64,000 nt of DNA from Spirosoma foliorum (GTDB taxonomy: Bacteria > Bacteroidota > Bacteroidia > Cytophagales > Spirosomataceae). The DNA lies in the NCBI RefSeq assembly GCF_014117325.1, contig NZ_CP059732.1:5593001-5657000 (forward strand). The letters are read 5' to 3'. Below, piece by piece: positions 25,514-33,701 of the stretch (its first letter is position 1; every line of letters starts with the position of its first letter). Below the pieces are notes generated by a model. It did not search any database. It saw nothing but the letters and a program-made list of their open reading frames with translations, and had not been told where the DNA came from. A program made the position numbers and the translations under genes.

Positions 25514-26671
25514 ATGAAAGCAGCCGTTTTTCACAAAGTGGGCGACATCCGTTACGAAACAATGGATGACCCCAAAATCGAGCAATCTCGGGATGTTGTT
25601 CTGCGCATTACCTCAACAGCCATCTGTGGCTCAGACCTTCACATTTATGACGGTTTTCTGCCCCAGTTTCGCAATGAAGTACTCGGTCACGAGTTTATGG
25701 GCATCGTTGAAGAGGTCGGTTCAGAAGTGTCTAATCTCAAAAAAGGAGATCGGGTAGTTGTGCCCTTTACTATCGCCTGCGGGAAATGTTACTTCTGCAA
25801 CCATCATCTGGAAATGCACTGCGAAAACTCGAACCCTGAATACTATGGTCCGGATGGTGGGTTACTCACCGAAAAAGGTGGAGGGCTATTTGGCTATTCC
25901 GACCTGTATGGTGGCTATAACGGTGGTCAGGCTCAGTATGTGCGCGTTCCCTATGCCGACTATGGCCTACGTCATGTACCCGCAGAACTTAAAGATGAGC
26001 AGGTACTTTTCCTGTCGGACATTTTCCCGACGGGCTGGAGTGCAATCGAATGGGGTGCCCTAAAAGGAGGTGAAACCGTCGCTATTTTCGGCTCGGGACC
26101 GGTTGGGCTGATGGCTCAGAAGTCGGCCTGGCTGCAGGGGGCTGGTCGCGTAATTGCCATTGATCCGCTTAATTACCGATTGGAGCGGGCCAGGCGTGTC
26201 AACAACGTTGAAACACTGAACCCCCACGAAGTTGATGTGATTGAGGCCATTCGGAGCATGACTGAAGGACGCGGGGCAGACCTTTGTGTAGATGCCGTCG
26301 GTATGGAAGCAGAGCGGTCATTGCTCGACAAAGCTAAAGCCGTCATTAACCTGGAAAAAGGAACGACCAGTGTATTGGAACAGTGTTTTCAGGCCGTTCG
26401 TCGGGGCGGTATTGTATCAGTTGTTGGCGTGTACGGGACGCCTTCCGATAACTTCCCAATCGGTCGTGTATTCGACAAAGGCGTAACGATCCGGACAGGC
26501 CAGTCCTTTGTCCACAAAAACATCGATCATTTACTTGATTTAGTCGTGCAAGGCAAAGTCGTACTGGATGATATAGTCTCGCATGTTTTGCCATTGGCTG
26601 ATATCTCACGCGCCTACGACATCTTCAAGAAAAAAGAAGATGACTGTACCAAAGTGATTTTGAAACCCTAA
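25514..26671 (+). CDS. Zinc-dependent alcohol dehydrogenase, glutathione-independent formaldehyde dehydrogenase-like
   Basis: The 385-residue MDR enzyme has catalytic zinc ligands in AICGSDLH (Cys about 38) and GHEFMG (His about 62). The four-Cys structural zinc loop is CGKCYFCNHHLEMHC (about 90-104), and the NAD-binding GSGPVG is near residue 193. The long insertion with DPLNYRLERAR and the VGMEAE segment resemble formaldehyde dehydrogenases of the Pseudomonas type and their threonine/sorbitol relatives. It probably oxidises an alcohol or aldehyde hydrate with NAD. It is followed after 26 bp by the third SDR gene. Confidence 0.85.
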   Translation: MKAAVFHKVGDIRYETMDDPKIEQSRDVVLRITSTAICGSDLHIYDGFLPQFRNEVLGHEFMGIVEEVGSEVSNLKKGDRVVVPFTIACGKCYFCNHHLEMHCENSNPEYYGPDGGLLTEKGGGLFGYSDLYGGYNGGQAQYVRVPYADYGLRHVPAELKDEQVLFLSDIFPTGWSAIEWGALKGGETVAIFGSGPVGLMAQKSAWLQGAGRVIAIDPLNYRLERARRVNNVETLNPHEVDVIEAIRSMTEGRGADLCVDAVGMEAERSLLDKAKAVINLEKGTTSVLEQCFQAVRRGGIVSVVGVYGTPSDNFPIGRVFDKGVTIRTGQSFVHKNIDHLLDLVVQGKVVLDDIVSHVLPLADISRAYDIFKKKEDDCTKVILKP

Positions 26672-26697
26672 GGAAGTAATTAAACAAAAACTCAACG

Positions 26698-27744
26698 ATG
26701 GAAACTCAGAACAACGAAAAAACGGTCCTGATCACCGGGGCATCCAGTGGCATTGGCCGAGAATTAACCCGACTTTTTGCGAAGGATGGTTATAAGCTCG
26801 TGCTGGTCGGTCGTGATCAGGACAGCCTGCAACAATTGGCCAACAATTTATATAACCAGTACGGCACGAATTCAACCCTCCTCATTAAGGATCTGGCAAA
26901 CCCCAAAGCGCCCGAAGAAATCTATAAAGAGACTACCAAGAAGGGACAGCAGATTGATATTTTAGTCAACGATGCTGGTTTTGGCGAGTATGGCAAGTTT
27001 GCGACCGAAACTGATTTACAAAAAGAATTGAGTGTAGTTCAGGTTAATGCCGTTGCGCTGATGCACCTGACTAAGCTGTATTTGAAAGATATGGTGGCCC
27101 GGAATAACGGTAAAATTCTAATGCTTGGCTCGGAGGTTTCGGTCATTCCGAATCCAATGATGGCGGTCTACGGGGCAACCAAGGCGTTCATAAAATCGTT
27201 TGCTGAAGCCATTCGAAACGAGCTTGAAGACACGGAGGTGACTATAACAGTGCTGATGCCTGGGGCTACCAACACCAATTTCTTTAAAACGGCTGGTGCC
27301 GATCATACAAAAGGAGCCGATCCGCAGAAAACGGCTAATCCCGCCGAGGTCGCGAAAGCAGGCTACGAAGCCTTACTGCGCGGAGATGATCATGTTGTGG
27401 CGGGCTGGGTAAACAAGGCGCGTGTGGCAGCAGGTCATGTGCTGCCTGATCCATTTCTGGCCGCTCAAACCCGAAAAGACATGATGCCCAAGGATGAGGA
27501 TGAGCAGCAGCAAAAGCAATCAACGGCTATTGCGATAGCGGTAGGATTAGCCGTTGTAAGTGGCCTTTGGCTATTATCTCGGAAACAACAGGCTTACTTA
27601 CCAAGCGCTTACGATAAAATGAAGTATCGGTATAAGGCAGATAAAGCCGCCCGCTCGGCGAAAGAGGCACTGGACAATGTTGCGGATTCCGTTAAAGGAT
27701 CGTACAAGTGGGCGAAGGCCAACCTGGAAGAGACAATCGCCTAA
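26698..27744 (+). CDS. SDR-family oxidoreductase with C-terminal membrane tail
   Basis: The 348-residue protein has an SDR domain (about 8-250) with cofactor motif TGASSGIGRE, NDAG and catalytic YGATK (Y-x-x-x-K). After a charged linker with a Glu/Gln run (EDEQQQKQ), a single membrane helix follows (IAIAVGLAVVSGLWLL, about 274-289) and then an amphipathic helical tail (DKMKYRYKADKAARSAKEAL). The tail resembles YtxH-like membrane-associated helices. It is thus membrane-tethered from the opposite end to the first SDR of this run. A terminator-like hairpin follows. Confidence 0.85.
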   Translation: METQNNEKTVLITGASSGIGRELTRLFAKDGYKLVLVGRDQDSLQQLANNLYNQYGTNSTLLIKDLANPKAPEEIYKETTKKGQQIDILVNDAGFGEYGKFATETDLQKELSVVQVNAVALMHLTKLYLKDMVARNNGKILMLGSEVSVIPNPMMAVYGATKAFIKSFAEAIRNELEDTEVTITVLMPGATNTNFFKTAGADHTKGADPQKTANPAEVAKAGYEALLRGDDHVVAGWVNKARVAAGHVLPDPFLAAQTRKDMMPKDEDEQQQKQSTAIAIAVGLAVVSGLWLLSRKQQAYLPSAYDKMKYRYKADKAARSAKEALDNVADSVKGSYKWAKANLEETIA

Positions 27745-27756
27745 GTACTTTATATT

Positions 27757-27796
27757 CTCCTGGTTAAACAGCCATTTGCTGACTGTTAACCAGGAG
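27757..27796 (+). terminator. Terminator-like hairpin after the SDR/ADH series
   Basis: CTCCTGGTTAAACAG (27757-27771) pairs with CTGTTAACCAGGAG (27783-27796) with one bulged base. There is only a weak T-run (AGTTTCT) afterwards, so termination efficiency is uncertain. Confidence 0.6.
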
Positions 27797-27854
27797 AGTT
27801 TCTACCTGATTGGCTAGCGTTTCTTTTTATGGATTATGTTCGATAGGACTACCT

Positions 27855-29147
27855 TCAAAAACCTAACTCAGCGGGGAGTAGCCAACGGATTGAACTGGTG
27901 GCGGGCCACAACCAATTCTGGTGCAGAGCTGGGCCTTGAGGTGGGCTGTTGTCTTTGCTATATGCTCCCCAGTATCCGTTATACCGCAATACAATGTTGG
28001 CCCCCGGAAATTCACTGAGTGGGTGTTCTACTTCACCCAGATTCGGTGGGGTGGCCGTTAAATAATGATAGCTCTTGCCGTTGTGATTCGGCGCACCGAA
28101 AAACTTCCAGTTTTCGCTCGGGAAAAATTCGTGGGTACCATTTTCGATATAGACAGCCGGATGGGTGAACTCGGTCGTCTGCGGGTCCCGAAAAAGCCGG
28201 ACAAGGTTGTTCTGCGCCTTCGCAATCTGATCCTCGTTTCGTACGATATCAGCTTTCGAGCCTAAATGGGCCAGATCAAGCGAAGCCGTGCTGTAATTAA
28301 CTCCCTGAAACTCTCTGTAAATGCCGAATGATACGTCTGCAATCGCGCCTACCTTCGCCACGTTTTGCGGAGTCATATCAAAGCGAAACAGGATGCCGTG
28401 GGCAAAGTGAAACACGCTGACAATCTGCTTATTTCGGGGATCATAAATTAGCTGAACCGATGTCCAGTCGCCTTCATGATCGCCGATGTCGAATGGTTTG
28501 TTGGCACTATTATAACCAAACAGTTGCCAGTATTCGATCTTGTAATACGGTAGGCCCTGCGCATCGCCACCATAGCTGTGGTGGAAATCATAACCAAACG
28601 GGTCGGTTAGCTTAACCGGGGTTACATGGCCGTACAGCCCCACGTTTTTATTGCCCAGTACCACATCCCAGGTATTTCCATGTCGACCAGGATTATCGAC
28701 ACCATTTACTTTACCCAGTGGGTTGATATGATAGTTCGTCAAGGCCCTGTTTTTCAGGATGTCGGATGACCCGAACTTATCATTCACGGCCAAAATACCT
28801 GCAGCAAGCTGCTCTCTCGGCACAATGGTTTTACTATCTTCATCACCACTCGCGAGCAGTGCCGACTGGTTCAGGTACCAGAGCGCATCGGCCGGGCGAA
28901 AATTTTCATCACCGCCATCGTTGGAAAACAGATAAAACGGCCTGAATCGCTCCAGTAACTGGTGCTCCAGGTTGTCGTCGATACCATCCTGATCCTGGTC
29001 GACAAAGGTGGGGGCTAATGTAGTCCCGTGCTTGAGAACATTGGTTGAAACGGGTGGAACCTGCGACCAGGCCGTTATGGGATACAGGCCGAGCAGGAAA
29101 ATAGCCAAACACGAGTTGGCGACCGCGGAAACAAAGCGTGTTGTCAT
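27855..29147 (-). CDS. Vps62-related secreted protein
   Basis: The 430-residue protein has a signal peptide (about 1-28, [20 protein letters not shown]). A Ca-binding-like [12 protein letters not shown] segment follows (about 51-62). The domain typical of Vps62-like proteins is marked by [14 protein letters not shown] (about 217-230), FHFAHG and [15 protein letters not shown]. The function of this domain in bacteria is unknown. It lies directly after the decayed YadA-head gene in the same orientation and may belong to the same surface locus. No catalytic residues can be proposed with confidence. Confidence 0.7.
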   Translation of the reverse strand: MTTRFVSAVANSCLAIFLLGLYPITAWSQVPPVSTNVLKHGTTLAPTFVDQDQDGIDDNLEHQLLERFRPFYLFSNDGGDENFRPADALWYLNQSALLASGDEDSKTIVPREQLAAGILAVNDKFGSSDILKNRALTNYHINPLGKVNGVDNPGRHGNTWDVVLGNKNVGLYGHVTPVKLTDPFGYDFHHSYGGDAQGLPYYKIEYWQLFGYNSANKPFDIGDHEGDWTSVQLIYDPRNKQIVSVFHFAHGILFRFDMTPQNVAKVGAIADVSFGIYREFQGVNYSTASLDLAHLGSKADIVRNEDQIAKAQNNLVRLFRDPQTTEFTHPAVYIENGTHEFFPSENWKFFGAPNHNGKSYHYLTATPPNLGEVEHPLSEFPGANIVLRYNGYWGAYSKDNSPPQGPALHQNWLWPATSSIRWLLPAELGF

Positions 29148-29181
29148 GGGTAGCTGGATTTGATAAAGACAATCAGTACGT

Positions 29182-30933
29182 TTACCGTCGATTGAGCAGG
29201 CGTCTGATTTGTCGATTTTCGGCCTGTAGATGCTGGATCTGTTTTTATTGAGCTAGCAGGTATAAGGTCAACTCTTCAATTTTCTGAAGCAGCGTAGCAT
29301 TCATTTTCACCAGACTAATGCCTTCCTTCGCTACCTGCCCTGCCGAAGGCACATCGGGTAAATGACCAGTCTGTTTGATGTAGATTTCAAGGGCAGGCAA
29401 CGGTTTGAGCAAGTAGGCGGACGTAAATACCTTATCGCTCCACTCAGACAGGTCATTGATCCGTAATTGATACCGGGCTTTGATGATATCCCCACGTTCG
29501 TTGACGGTCAGAAACTGGTCGGTAGCCTAGGTCGCTTTGCTTTGACTGGTTAGTCGGGTGAGCCGAATTCCACTGACATTCGCTTCATCCGCCACTACTT
29601 CCAACTTGCTCATTGGTGTAGACGTGCCAATGCCCACATTGACTCCGTTGCCTAGAATCAGGGAATTGCTTGACCCAACCATCGCCCCTGCGCCAAGGGC
29701 ACTAGCGTTATGCAGATTGGCCACCAGCGCATCCGACCCACTGCCGATAAATAGGTTGCGGTACCCCGTTGAATTGCTCGACCCCGCATCAGTGCCGATC
29801 TGCACATTGTCGCTGCCATCCGTGTTGTTGTAACCTGCCCGCGTGCCGACAAAGGTGTTGTTGGCACCCATAGTAGTCTGGTATCCCGCCTTATGACCCA
29901 CATAGGTATTCTGAACGGCCGTAGTGCTGGTGAGTCCCGATTTAGAGCCAATGAACGTGTTGCCCGATACGGTGTTGTTAAGTCCTGCTGAATCGCCCAC
30001 CATTACGTTGAAACTGCCTCTGGTGTTGGTAGTATTACTGGCCGAGCCTATCGACACGTTGCCAGAGCCGGTAGTGTTAAAGTACCCGGCATTTGACCCT
30101 ATAGCCGTATTCTGCTGGCCCGAACCATTGCGATTCCCGGCCGCGTTACCCATAAAGGCGTTGTAGGAACCCGTCGTATTGAACAGCCCGGCACTAATAC
30201 CCATAAAGACGTTGTTAGCACCCGTCGTATTGTGGTACCCGGCTGCACCACCCATAAAAGTATTGTAAATACCCGTCGTAGTGGAAGCCCCGGCACTGGC
30301 ACCTACAAAGACGTTAGAATAACCCGTCGTGTTAGCTTGTCCGGCCTGATACCCCATAAAGGCGTTGTAAGCACCCGTCGTATTGGAATAGCCCGCTTGA
30401 TACCCTATAAAGGCATTATAACCCGCCGTATTTTTGTAACCAGCCTGATACCCCATAAAGGCGTTGGAACTACCCGTCGTATTCGACTGGCCACTTCCTT
30501 CGCCAATAAAAACACTCCCTTGAGCTGTACTATTACGCCCAGTCAGATAGCCAATATTCACCGCATCCGATAGTGAACCCGAACCGATTCCAGCCTGAAA
30601 GCCAATCGATACATTGTTATTATTAGTTGATCCTGATCCTACCCCGGCCTGATGACCCACCGCCACATTTTGAATGCCCGTCGTATTATTGTAGCCGGTC
30701 CCTAAACCGACAAAGACATTATTCGTACCGGAGGTATTGGAATAGCCTGCCTGGTAGCCCGTAAACACATTGGCCTGGCCCGACGAGTTGATATTTATTC
30801 CTGCCTGTACCCCCACCAGTGTATTATACGGAGCGGCTGAGGAGCCGCTGGCCGTATTGGCTACATAGTTACCCTGGGCCAGCAACGAATTGGTCAGTAA
30901 ACAGCCCGCCAGGAGTGAATAGATGATTTTCAT
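29182..30933 (-). pseudogene. YadA-head/tail-fibre-like surface protein interrupted by two in-frame stops
   Basis: The intact part (29527-30933) has a signal peptide and about 20 tandem YadA-type head repeats of the kind GYQAGYSNTTGAYNAFMG. It is followed by a GIGTSTPMSKLEV linker typical of Bacteroidota trimeric fibres, and stops at TAG 29527-29529 after SQSKAT. The same frame continues past that stop with ATDQFLTVNERGDI, then SEWSDKVF and the usual fibre tail GHLPDVPSAGQVAKEGISLV. A TAA at 29245-29247 interrupts it again before a coiled-coil end (to 29182). The perfect frame continuity shows recent nonsense mutation of one gene, or stop-codon readthrough. Without the tail the protein lacks its trimerising end. 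Confidence 0.8.
29690..30830 (-). repeat. Coding tandem repeats (about 63-nt and shorter units)
   Basis: The region encodes head repeats alternating NTTG, NVF/NAFMG and YQAG words, giving a strong DNA-level periodicity. It is internal to the YadA-head pseudogene and is not a CRISPR array: there are no unrelated spacers. Confidence 0.8.
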
Positions 30934-31059
30934 GATCCGTTCGTTTGTGTTTGCTCAATAGCTACTTCTGACATCAATCAGAAAATTCGCCATTGATTTT
31001 GTCTCATGCTTAATTAGTCGACCAGTCGCCGAGGTTGGTCGTCATAAAATCTTTACCGT

Positions 31060-31078
31060 CGACAAACGGCATTTGTCG
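31060..31078. promoter_or_regulatory. Palindromic site A (CGACAAA-N5-TTTGTCG)
   Basis: CGACAAACGGCATTTGTCG is a 19-bp interrupted palindrome in the divergent gap between the YadA-head gene (127 bp away) and the methyltransferase gene (93 bp away). Near-identical sites occur at 38596-38614 and 39379-39397, all in the surface-protein/LytTR locus. Candidate binding site of a locus regulator. Confidence 0.45.
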
Positions 31079-31170
31079 GCAAAATCAATTGTCTGTCGAT
31101 AAAGCGGATTAGCCTTAGCTGTTCAGGCTGAAGGCCCCTATTTTTACGTAGCCTTTAGCACTTAATTACC

Positions 31171-31953
31171 ATGGGATCACAGAAAATGCAGGCTCAACTT
31201 TGGAGTATAGCTGCTCAAGATTGGGCTGATTATCAGGAGACAACCTTGTTACCCGTATTCGAGCAGATAGCGCATGACTTTAGTCAGATACCAGCTCGTG
31301 CATTGCTTGATGTCGGTTGTGGATCAGGTTTGTTCTGCCAACTGGCGTTACAGCAGGGCCTAAACGTATCGGGTTTGGATGCCACGGCTGAACTCATCAC
31401 AATTGCCCAGCGTAAAGCTCCCAATGGACATTTCACGACGGGCGACATGGAGGAAATGCCCTACCCCGACCATAGTTTTGATCTGGTTACGGGCATCAAC
31501 TCGTTTCAGTATGCGGCCAGCCCGGTGCAGGCGTTGAAAGAAGCGTACCGCGTACTGAAACCGACTGGTAAACTGGTGGTTGCCATCTGGGGTAAAGCGC
31601 AGGAATGTCAAGCGGCTGTTTATCTGAAAGCGCTGGGCGCCCTGATGCCACCTCCGCCCCCCGGTACGCCCGGCCCATTTGCCCTCTCCGAAGACGGTGC
31701 ATTAGAAAAACTGGTTGGCGATGCGGGTTTCCAGCCTGGTATGCGGCAGCGCGTGTCCTGCCCGTTCGTGTATCCCGATCTGCATACTGCTCTGAAAGGC
31801 TTGCTATCGGCGGGTCCGGCCCAGCGGGCTATCGGGAACACCTCATACGAAGCGGCTGCCGAGGCCGTTACCAACGCCATTGCTCCCTTCAGGACCGAAT
31901 TAGGGGGATATCGAATGGGGAACACGTTTTATATACTGGAGGCAACAAAATAG
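31171..31953 (+). CDS. Class I SAM-dependent methyltransferase
   Basis: The 260-residue protein has a Rossmann methyltransferase fold with motif I LLDVGCGSGLFC (about residues 46-57). The acidic residue after strand 2 is in SGLDATAE, motif II is GDMEEMPYPDHSFDLV and motif post-II/III includes EAYRVLKPTGKLVVAIWG. It resembles UbiE/COQ5-like and Methyltransf_11 proteins. The substrate is unknown. It lies between two YadA-head genes, with palindromic site A in its upstream region, and is 66 bp before the next gene on the same strand. Confidence 0.85.
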   Translation: MGSQKMQAQLWSIAAQDWADYQETTLLPVFEQIAHDFSQIPARALLDVGCGSGLFCQLALQQGLNVSGLDATAELITIAQRKAPNGHFTTGDMEEMPYPDHSFDLVTGINSFQYAASPVQALKEAYRVLKPTGKLVVAIWGKAQECQAAVYLKALGALMPPPPPGTPGPFALSEDGALEKLVGDAGFQPGMRQRVSCPFVYPDLHTALKGLLSAGPAQRAIGNTSYEAAAEAVTNAIAPFRTELGGYRMGNTFYILEATK

Positions 31954-32019
31954 ATTTAGCTTTATGTTATCCACTCCCAGCCACTACGTTTCTGATGTTC
32001 TATTGCCGATAAAACCGTT

Positions 32020-33666
32020 ATGCTGATGAACCGAATCATCGTTGCCCTGGCCTTATCAGGTCTTCTCCTGACTCTCGCAACAGCCAGTTACGCCCAGTTC
32101 GGCATTAACGCGCCTGCTGGCGTGTCGCCCACGCAGGATCTGGAAGTGTATACTCGCAACGGCTTTCTGGTCCAGCAGAAGTATGTGCTCACCAGCACCG
32201 ACCCGAATGCAAGTGTTAATATCCTAAGTTGTGTTAGCAATCCAGCTGCATTGACGGCACAAGCGGGAATTCTTAAAGATCCGTCCGGCGACGCCAACTA
32301 TTCCGCTAGTGTGAGTTATACGTGTACCCAGGCTATAAGTGTGACGGGGGTCGGTATCGAATTGGTGTTTGAGGATTTAGACACAGAGTTGACCGATGAT
32401 TATGTATCGATAACAGACAATACGCTCTATGAACAGCGGTTTTCGGGCAATAGCTCCCCAGCCCGCCTGATCATAACGGGTGGTTATGTAACTATCAAAT
32501 TCAGAACCGACTCGGACGCCAATGTTGGGCGGGGTTTTCGGCTGCGCTGGCGAGCACTGAATTCGGAAATAGTCACTTCTCCCACGCCCATTGCCTTTGG
32601 CAGTGCAATGCAGTTTGACACCAAAAGTTATTCTTTTAAGGCAGGATATAATAATAGAGCGAGTGGTAATGCGTCAAGCGCGTTTGGATATAATAGTACG
32701 GCGAGTGGCGATTATTCAACGGCAATGGGAAATCAAAGCATCGCTGGTGGTGATTATTCAATGGCACTGGGACAAAATAATAGTGCTACCAGTTTAGGGG
32801 CAATAGCTATCGGAAGTGCAAATTTTGTGGCTCAATACGCAATAGGATTAGGGTCACAAAACTCGGTTAGTGGGCTTGTCTCAGCCGTATTAGGATCACA
32901 AAATACGGCCAGTGGGGTTACTGCAGGTGTGTTAGGGTATAAAAACACGGCTAGTGGGGATAATTCCACTGCGCTGGGAAATAACAACACGACCAGTGGG
33001 GCTTATTCCGCTGCGTTGGGTAATAACAACACGGCCAGCGGGGCTTATTCCACTGTGTTGGGCTATCGTATGAACACCAACAGCAAAACAGGTGCTTTTA
33101 TGATTGGTGATTCGGACCCACTGGGTCAGGGAGTTACCGCCAGTGGCGTTACTGACCAGTTTGTGGGCCGCTTTCTCAACGGCTATTTTTTGCTTACCTG
33201 TGGGGATAGGAACACAGGTTCCGGTTCGCGAACGGGGGTACAGATCGGTCAGGGCCAGAACTCCTGGGCTTCTATTTCCGACTCGACCAAGAAAGAACGC
33301 TTCCGACCCATTAACCATACCGACCTGCTACAGAAGATCAACGCTATGCGCCTGACTACCTGGAACTACAAAGGTCAGACTCAGATTCGGCATTACGGTC
33401 CAATGGCGCAGGATTTCTATGCCGCCTTCGGGCACGACGGGTTGGGGCAGGTGGGCTGCGACACACTCATTTATAGCCACGATTTTGCGGGCGTAACCTT
33501 TGCAGGAGTGCAGGCCCTTATCCGTGAGAACGAGGCTCTTAAAGCCCGTTTAGCGCAGCAGGAGGCCCGTCTGCAACAGGCCGAGCAAGATGTTCGGCAG
33601 GCAAACGCCCGCCTGGATGCCCTCGAAGCTGTGCTTGTTCCTCGCCGTCGGGTAGCACGCCGATAA
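32020..33666 (+). CDS. Secreted CUB-like/YadA-head/peptidase S74 chaperone fibre protein
   Basis: The 548-residue protein has a signal peptide (about 1-27). A beta-sandwich domain follows, with CUB-like features (VGIELVFEDLDTELTDDYVSI, in two parts, about 110-130). YadA-type head repeats occupy about 205-355 (NTASGDNSTALGNNNTTSG). A peptidase S74 intramolecular chaperone domain starts near 425 (SDSTKKERFRPINHTDLLQK) and includes HYGPMAQDFYAAFG. A coiled coil with Gln/Glu/Ala heptads (about 505-540) ends the chain. S74 domains trimerise phage tail fibres and may self-cleave at a Ser-Asp; here Ser-Asp is present at the domain start. It is probably a trimeric surface fibre. It converges on the collagen-like gene 35 bp downstream. 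Confidence 0.8.
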   Translation: MLMNRIIVALALSGLLLTLATASYAQFGINAPAGVSPTQDLEVYTRNGFLVQQKYVLTSTDPNASVNILSCVSNPAALTAQAGILKDPSGDANYSASVSYTCTQAISVTGVGIELVFEDLDTELTDDYVSITDNTLYEQRFSGNSSPARLIITGGYVTIKFRTDSDANVGRGFRLRWRALNSEIVTSPTPIAFGSAMQFDTKSYSFKAGYNNRASGNASSAFGYNSTASGDYSTAMGNQSIAGGDYSMALGQNNSATSLGAIAIGSANFVAQYAIGLGSQNSVSGLVSAVLGSQNTASGVTAGVLGYKNTASGDNSTALGNNNTTSGAYSAALGNNNTASGAYSTVLGYRMNTNSKTGAFMIGDSDPLGQGVTASGVTDQFVGRFLNGYFLLTCGDRNTGSGSRTGVQIGQGQNSWASISDSTKKERFRPINHTDLLQKINAMRLTTWNYKGQTQIRHYGPMAQDFYAAFGHDGLGQVGCDTLIYSHDFAGVTFAGVQALIRENEALKARLAQQEARLQQAEQDVRQANARLDALEAVLVPRRRVARR

Positions 33667-33701
33667 GCAGTACTCTGTTCATCGAAAACCTCGCTACTAC
33701 T

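Noticed and set aside
29690..30830. Strong short-period repeats resembling a CRISPR array
   Set aside because: The repeats are in frame and encode YadA-type head repeats; there are no unique spacers of constant length and no cas genes.
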